The position numbers and the translations under genes are program-made. Positions 52,415-56,205 of a stretch of 56,205 bases of DNA are shown here, piece after piece. The stretch comes from an uncultured Granulosicoccaceae bacterium (GTDB lineage: Bacteria; Pseudomonadota; Gammaproteobacteria; Granulosicoccales; Granulosicoccaceae), in the NCBI GenBank assembly GCA_937998875.1, contig CALLBO010000047.1:1-56205 (forward strand), in the 5' to 3' direction. The notes below the pieces were generated by a model, which saw only the letters and a list, made by a program, of their open reading frames with translations, ran no database searches and had not been told where the DNA came from. How positions within the stretch are numbered: position 1 is the stretch's first letter; each line of letters opens with the position of its first letter.

Positions 52415-55400
52415 ATGAGAAGTTTACCTGGATTCGGAATGGCCCTTGCGGCTGCAGCACTACTCGCAAATCCTGTTCACGTACTGGCCCAGAGCTGGAG
52501 TTCCCTCGCGAGTATGAATAATGTTCGCTTTGAGGCCTCCGCGGTTCAGTATAAAGACGACATATTTGTCTTTAATGGATTCAAGCAAGGCAGTATAGAG
52601 TCCAGTGTTGAACAATTCGATGCAGGTACGAAGCAATGGACAATAATCAACAATACGTCGGTCGCGCAGGGAACTGCAGTTACTCACAATGGTCTTGTCA
52701 GAGTTGGTAACGAAGCCTGGTTGATCGGAGGACGTATAGGATCACACCCAGGCATAGTGACCTCTAATGTGTGGATCTTTAACCTCGATTCCAAGACATG
52801 GAGAACGGGGCCACAGCTACCAATACCAGGTGCGGCCGGCGGAGCAGCCTTGGTAAACAACAAAATACACTGGTTCGGCGGTCTTGATGTAAACGCCAAC
52901 TGTGATGTCTCCAATCACTTTGTCTATGATTTGAATATGCAGTCAGCAGGCTGGCAGAACATAACCGGTGTTGCAGCAATGCCTAGTCCCAGAAATCACT
53001 TTTCCACAGCAGTACACAACGGCATCATTTACGCTATCGGTGGCCAGCTAGGTCATGATAGTTGTCCGGGCAAGGGCGGAATCGATGTCAATCTGGTTCA
53101 TGCGTTTAATCCATCGACAAACACCTGGTCAGCAAAGGCCGGGCTACCGGCAAATCAGTCACATGCTGAGGGAGCCACTTTCGTCTATCAGAATGCGATT
53201 TATATGATTGGTGGCAAGCTGAATGGCAATAAGGTATTTCGCTTTGACCCACAGAATAATAATTGGGATACCGTGATGACCCTGCCTAACGCTCTGCTTG
53301 CACCAGTAGCAAGAGTGATAGACAACCAGTTAATAGTTTCTTCCGGAGGTTCACCGAATTACTTGTCTCCAACAAACTTAACGCTATCTACAGACGTACA
53401 ACCGCTATTGTTGCCTGGGACGGTTGTAACAGAACAAGTGGTTATTTCTCTCGAAGCAGAGTACTTTGACACTAATGATAGTTCCGCTACTCACCAATGG
53501 ATAAATAATATACTGTCAGGTGCAAGTAACGATGCATCTATGATTACAACTCCCAATTCTGGTGCTCTATCAACGACTTCCGCGAATAATCCGACCCTTG
53601 GATATTACGCCTATTTTAACGAGCCAGGTACATGGTATCTGTGGATACGTGGATGGGGGGATACTAATTCCGGCGTTGGTAATAACGACAGCTTGCATGC
53701 AGGTCTTAACGGCGTACTGTCTACTTCAGCCGACAAGATTGACAGTTTTCCAGCCGGTTGGAATTGGTCAGGCAATACTGAGGATGGAGTCAGAGCAAGT
53801 ATAGACGTACCAGCAGCCGGCATACATATGGTCAATCTTTGGATGCGTGAAGATGGACTATCCGTTGATAAATTCATCCTGACTAATGATCCGGACTATC
53901 AGCCAAACGGTACGGGACCGGTACATTTTGATGGCGCTGACAGCAATATTCCAGTTCCTACGGAACCAACCATCTGGAGCGACTCCTACTCTGTCAATGG
54001 TCAATGCTATTGTGACTCCAACTATGATCACGGCATTTCTACAACCAGCGTACTAACCAACCAGGGCAGTAAGCTGGTACCACAGATTTGTGCAGACATC
54101 AGTACCAAGTATGGCACCGGTCCCACGCAAGGGCGTATCTATTACAACACAGTGCAATGTGGCTACGGCCCAGCTAACGACATTCCAGACGAAACTGATT
54201 GTCCTGGCATCCCGGTGGCGACCGGCAATTACACCGGACCACGATGTGAGCAAAAAGGAGCAACATGGAATCTTGATCTTCTTTATCCAACACTCGAGCC
54301 GGATGATCTCCACTCTCCCGAGGTGTTAATCACTACACCCGGGGTGGATAACACTATGCTACTCAGCAATGTTGTCTTTGCAGGGACCGCTACTGATTCT
54401 GGTGAGGCTGGCTTTGATAATATTAGAATCTCACTGTACAACATCACGCAAAGTGCCTGGTACGACTTTAATGGTGGTTTTAGTAACAGCACCGTCATTG
54501 CGACTACAAGTCTGTCAAACACCACAACAGGTTTCACCAATTGGACGTACTCTGTTACCGGACTTCCTGCTTCAAATTATAGGCTTTATGTACAGGCGGG
54601 AGACAACGCTGGAAATGATTCCACCTGGATTCAGCGCACATTTACCGTACAGCCGGATACCCGAGCACCCGGTATCGTGATTGATTCTCCGACAAGCGGC
54701 ACTGCGCTTCCATCCAGTACTATTTTTTCCGGAGTCTCATATGAAGCTGGAGGAGCAGGCTTTAAGGACATCAGAATCTCCCTGTATAACATCACTGAAA
54801 ATACCTGGTTTGACTTCAATGGCGGCTTTAGCAATAGCACTGTCATTACGACTACAAATCTTTCAAACACTACTTCTAACTTTACCAATTGGGCTTACTC
54901 TGTTGTCGGTCTTCCCGCTGCGAATTACAGGCTCTATGCGCAAGCACGAGACAACGCCGGTAATGATTCCATTTGGCTTCAACGAAAGTTCAACGTTCCA
55001 CCGCTTGACACTTATGCACCTGGTATCGTGATTGAGTCGACCACAAGTGGAGTTTCACTACCATTCAGTGCCACTTTCTCCGGTGTCTCTTATGAGGCTG
55101 GCGTGGCCGGTTTTAACGACGTCCGAATCTCCCTGTACAACATCACGCAGAATACCTGGTACGATTTCAATGGTGGTTTTAATAATAGCACTGTAGTTGT
55201 CAATGCAAATCTGTCAAACACAACATCTAACTTTACCGACTGGAGTTACTCAGTTACCGGGCTTCCTGCTGCAGCTTACAGACTCTATGCCCAGGCAAGA
55301 GACAACGCTGGAAATGATTCCATTTGGATTCAACGTACATTTAATATAGAGCCAGATACACAAGCACCCGGTATTGTGGTGAGTACACCGACAAACGGCG

Positions 55401-55705
55401 CTTTGTTGCCATCCAGTACTGTTTTCTCCGGGGTCTCCTATGAGGCTGGCGGGGCTGGCTTTAACGACGTCCGAATCTCCCTGTACAACATCACGCAGAA
55501 TAGTTGGTACGATTTCAATGGTGGTTTTAGCAATAGCACAGTCATAGCCACTACAAATCTGTCAAATACTAGTTCCAACTTCACTGATTGGACGTACTCT
55601 GTTAAAGGACTTCCAGTTTCAACTTATAGGCTTTATGCTCAGGCAAGAGACAACGCTGGTAATGATTCCATTTGGATTCAACGTACATTCAATGTATCCC
55701 CGTAG
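52415..55705 (+). CDS. Large secreted kelch-repeat protein with carbohydrate-binding-like and tandem repeat domains
   Basis: From ATG 52415 (GG six bases upstream) the protein has 1096 residues and a signal peptide (MRSLPGFGMALAAAALLANP, cleaved near VLAQ). Kelch blades occupy about 30-330 (GNEAWLIGGRIG, NGIIYAIGGQLG, NAIYMIGGKLNG). Residues ~345-500 resemble the GH115 C-terminal/CBM-like fold (EAEYFDTND, WYLWIRGWGDTN, VNLWMREDGLSVDKFIL). A six-cysteine module follows at ~520-630 (GQCYCDSNYDHG, YYNTVQCGYGPAND). Four repeats of 116-117 residues end the protein. No catalytic domain or sorting signal is evident. It is probably an exported adhesin or glycan-binding protein. Confidence 0.87.
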   Translation: MRSLPGFGMALAAAALLANPVHVLAQSWSSLASMNNVRFEASAVQYKDDIFVFNGFKQGSIESSVEQFDAGTKQWTIINNTSVAQGTAVTHNGLVRVGNEAWLIGGRIGSHPGIVTSNVWIFNLDSKTWRTGPQLPIPGAAGGAALVNNKIHWFGGLDVNANCDVSNHFVYDLNMQSAGWQNITGVAAMPSPRNHFSTAVHNGIIYAIGGQLGHDSCPGKGGIDVNLVHAFNPSTNTWSAKAGLPANQSHAEGATFVYQNAIYMIGGKLNGNKVFRFDPQNNNWDTVMTLPNALLAPVARVIDNQLIVSSGGSPNYLSPTNLTLSTDVQPLLLPGTVVTEQVVISLEAEYFDTNDSSATHQWINNILSGASNDASMITTPNSGALSTTSANNPTLGYYAYFNEPGTWYLWIRGWGDTNSGVGNNDSLHAGLNGVLSTSADKIDSFPAGWNWSGNTEDGVRASIDVPAAGIHMVNLWMREDGLSVDKFILTNDPDYQPNGTGPVHFDGADSNIPVPTEPTIWSDSYSVNGQCYCDSNYDHGISTTSVLTNQGSKLVPQICADISTKYGTGPTQGRIYYNTVQCGYGPANDIPDETDCPGIPVATGNYTGPRCEQKGATWNLDLLYPTLEPDDLHSPEVLITTPGVDNTMLLSNVVFAGTATDSGEAGFDNIRISLYNITQSAWYDFNGGFSNSTVIATTSLSNTTTGFTNWTYSVTGLPASNYRLYVQAGDNAGNDSTWIQRTFTVQPDTRAPGIVIDSPTSGTALPSSTIFSGVSYEAGGAGFKDIRISLYNITENTWFDFNGGFSNSTVITTTNLSNTTSNFTNWAYSVVGLPAANYRLYAQARDNAGNDSIWLQRKFNVPPLDTYAPGIVIESTTSGVSLPFSATFSGVSYEAGVAGFNDVRISLYNITQNTWYDFNGGFNNSTVVVNANLSNTTSNFTDWSYSVTGLPAAAYRLYAQARDNAGNDSIWIQRTFNIEPDTQAPGIVVSTPTNGALLPSSTVFSGVSYEAGGAGFNDVRISLYNITQNSWYDFNGGFSNSTVIATTNLSNTSSNFTDWTYSVKGLPVSTYRLYAQARDNAGNDSIWIQRTFNVSP
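54314..55702 (+). repeat. Four tandem repeats of about 350 bases
   Basis: The block encoding RISLYNIT starts at 54425, 54773, 55124 and 55472, giving periods of 348, 351 and 348 bases (116-117 residues). Each unit carries the sequence from PGIVI to WIQRTF, with DFNGGFSNSTV and ARDNAGNDS. The last three are most alike. DNA similarity is high, so the repeats are either recent or homogenised by recombination. Confidence 0.92.
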
Positions 55706-56170
55706 TCATCCGGGATGATGTCATTAGCGATAATCCAGCCAGACTTGTCCTTGTGATGTACCTGGAGTTTACTTTTACGGGTATTTCTAGTTGTCTCATG
55801 TAGCCTGATGAACTGCTTGTTCAACAACATTTACGGAAGTTTTTACTGCCACTTGTGGGTATAGTTTTGCTGGTGGTAGCTGGTCGATGTTCAAAGAATC
55901 CAACCGCTGGCAGCATTGGTAACGGTAGGCAATATAGTTGTATGGCTGGAGGTGAAGCTGCGGAACCAATAACAGGGGAGAGGGGCGCTTTTTCAAGAGG
56001 ATTGTCCATGTGCGAGGATCAGAGGTATTGCTCAAGCATACCTATACAAACTGGGTTATTGTTTACACCGCGTGACTTTGCCCTTGATTTGATTCTTTCG
56101 ATCAGATCGCATTTCTTTTGTGATTCATTTAACAAAATCGGTCGATCATCGGTTGTACTTCAGTTTTAAG
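55706..56170 (+). other. Region after the kelch gene; possible degraded lipoprotein ORF
   Basis: The plus strand has a 104-codon ORF from GTG 55855 to 56169. Upstream in the same frame, residues KFLLPLVGIVLLVVAGRCSK look like a lipoprotein signal, but the Arg before the Cys breaks the lipobox and no good start codon or ribosome site exists. The rest contains several cysteines and no known domain. It may be a decaying gene. No terminator was found directly after the kelch stop. Confidence 0.3.
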
Positions 56171-56205
56171 TGTTTCAAATGTGAAGCACTGTTGAGCCTG
56201 TTATT
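56171..56205 (+). repeat. Second copy of the kelch-gene leader sequence
   Basis: GTTTCAAATGTGAAGCACTG and the following bases match the segment at about 52329-52360, ahead of the kelch gene, with a few changes. Similarity also extends weakly upstream (TTGTAC...CAGT). The window ends here, so whether a paralogous gene follows is unknown. Confidence 0.7.

Noticed and set aside
1..56205. tRNA, rRNA, CRISPR arrays, insertion sequences, prophage or defence genes
   Set aside because: No cloverleaf with a T-loop, no regular short repeats with spacers, and no transposase, integrase, capsid, toxin-antitoxin or restriction motifs were recognised on reading. A covariance-model and profile search would be needed to be certain.

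Overview
The window looks like chromosomal DNA from a free-living, probably marine, heterotrophic gammaproteobacterium. This is an inference from gene content: an aap-type amino-acid ABC transporter, two TRAP transporters of different classes, cytosolic sulfatases, choline sulfatase, a fused hydantoinase/oxoprolinase, aromatic-ring oxygenases and a large secreted kelch protein. GC is moderate and Shine-Dalgarno sites are often clear. I saw no tRNA, rRNA, CRISPR, integrase or insertion sequence. Nearly everything is catabolism and transport in short operons, many with stop/start overlaps.

Layout. 1-3.9 kb: the 5' end of a TPR protein (minus), then nitrilase-family hydrolase, cytochrome P450 and flavin monooxygenase-like protein (plus). 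4.0-11.1 kb: a minus operon of fused HyuA/HyuB, a sarcosine-oxidase-like DAO, a uronate-dehydrogenase-like epimerase and a class I aminotransferase. 11.4-13.3 kb: a frameshifted DMT-transporter remnant and a choline-sulfatase-like enzyme. 13.5-19.1 kb: a minus operon aapJ-Q-M-P, a small Cys-containing ORF and an enolase-superfamily enzyme. 19.6-31.1 kb: a VOC protein (minus), then a long plus-strand run: molybdenum S/N-oxide reductase, IclR regulator, DAO, SDR, thiol dioxygenase, family III CoA-transferase, atypical crotonase, TPR protein and sulfite-oxidase-family protein. 31.4-34.2 kb: a minus operon of a 2OG oxygenase, an SDR and a frameshifted TauD-family gene. 34.4-41.4 kb: pobA-like hydroxylase, then a minus TAXI-TRAP transporter with an overlapping cytosolic sulfatase, and a YCII protein. 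41.5-47.4 kb: RutE-like reductase, OsmC protein, DctPQM-type TRAP transporter, hydroxyquinol-dioxygenase-like enzyme, and a convergent GntR regulator. 47.5-52.1 kb: homocitrate/isopropylmalate-synthase-like enzyme, a candidate structured RNA, an aminotransferase, a TauE/SafE exporter and an SMP-30 lactonase. 52.4-56.2 kb: a secreted kelch protein with four 116-117-residue repeats and a duplicated leader sequence.

The most interesting system is the 20.6-31.1 kb run. A CDO/MDO-type thiol dioxygenase with the iron-binding and Ser-His-Tyr residues in place, a family III CoA-transferase, a crotonase lacking one of the two hydratase glutamates, and a sulfite-oxidase-family enzyme can be read as an organosulfur route: thiol to sulfinate to sulfinyl-CoA to sulfite to sulfate. 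The reductase and the DAO/SDR pair would work upstream. This resembles known 3-mercaptopropionate/3-sulfinopropionate catabolism, but with a crotonase where an acyl-CoA-dehydrogenase-like desulfinase would be expected. Other points worth checking are an RNA element with two mutually exclusive foldings before the aminotransferase, two roughly 30-codon leader ORFs with strong ribosome sites ahead of weakly initiated oxygenase/hydrolase genes, hairpins after the binding-protein gene in all three transporter operons, and the TAXI-TRAP/sulfatase coupling.
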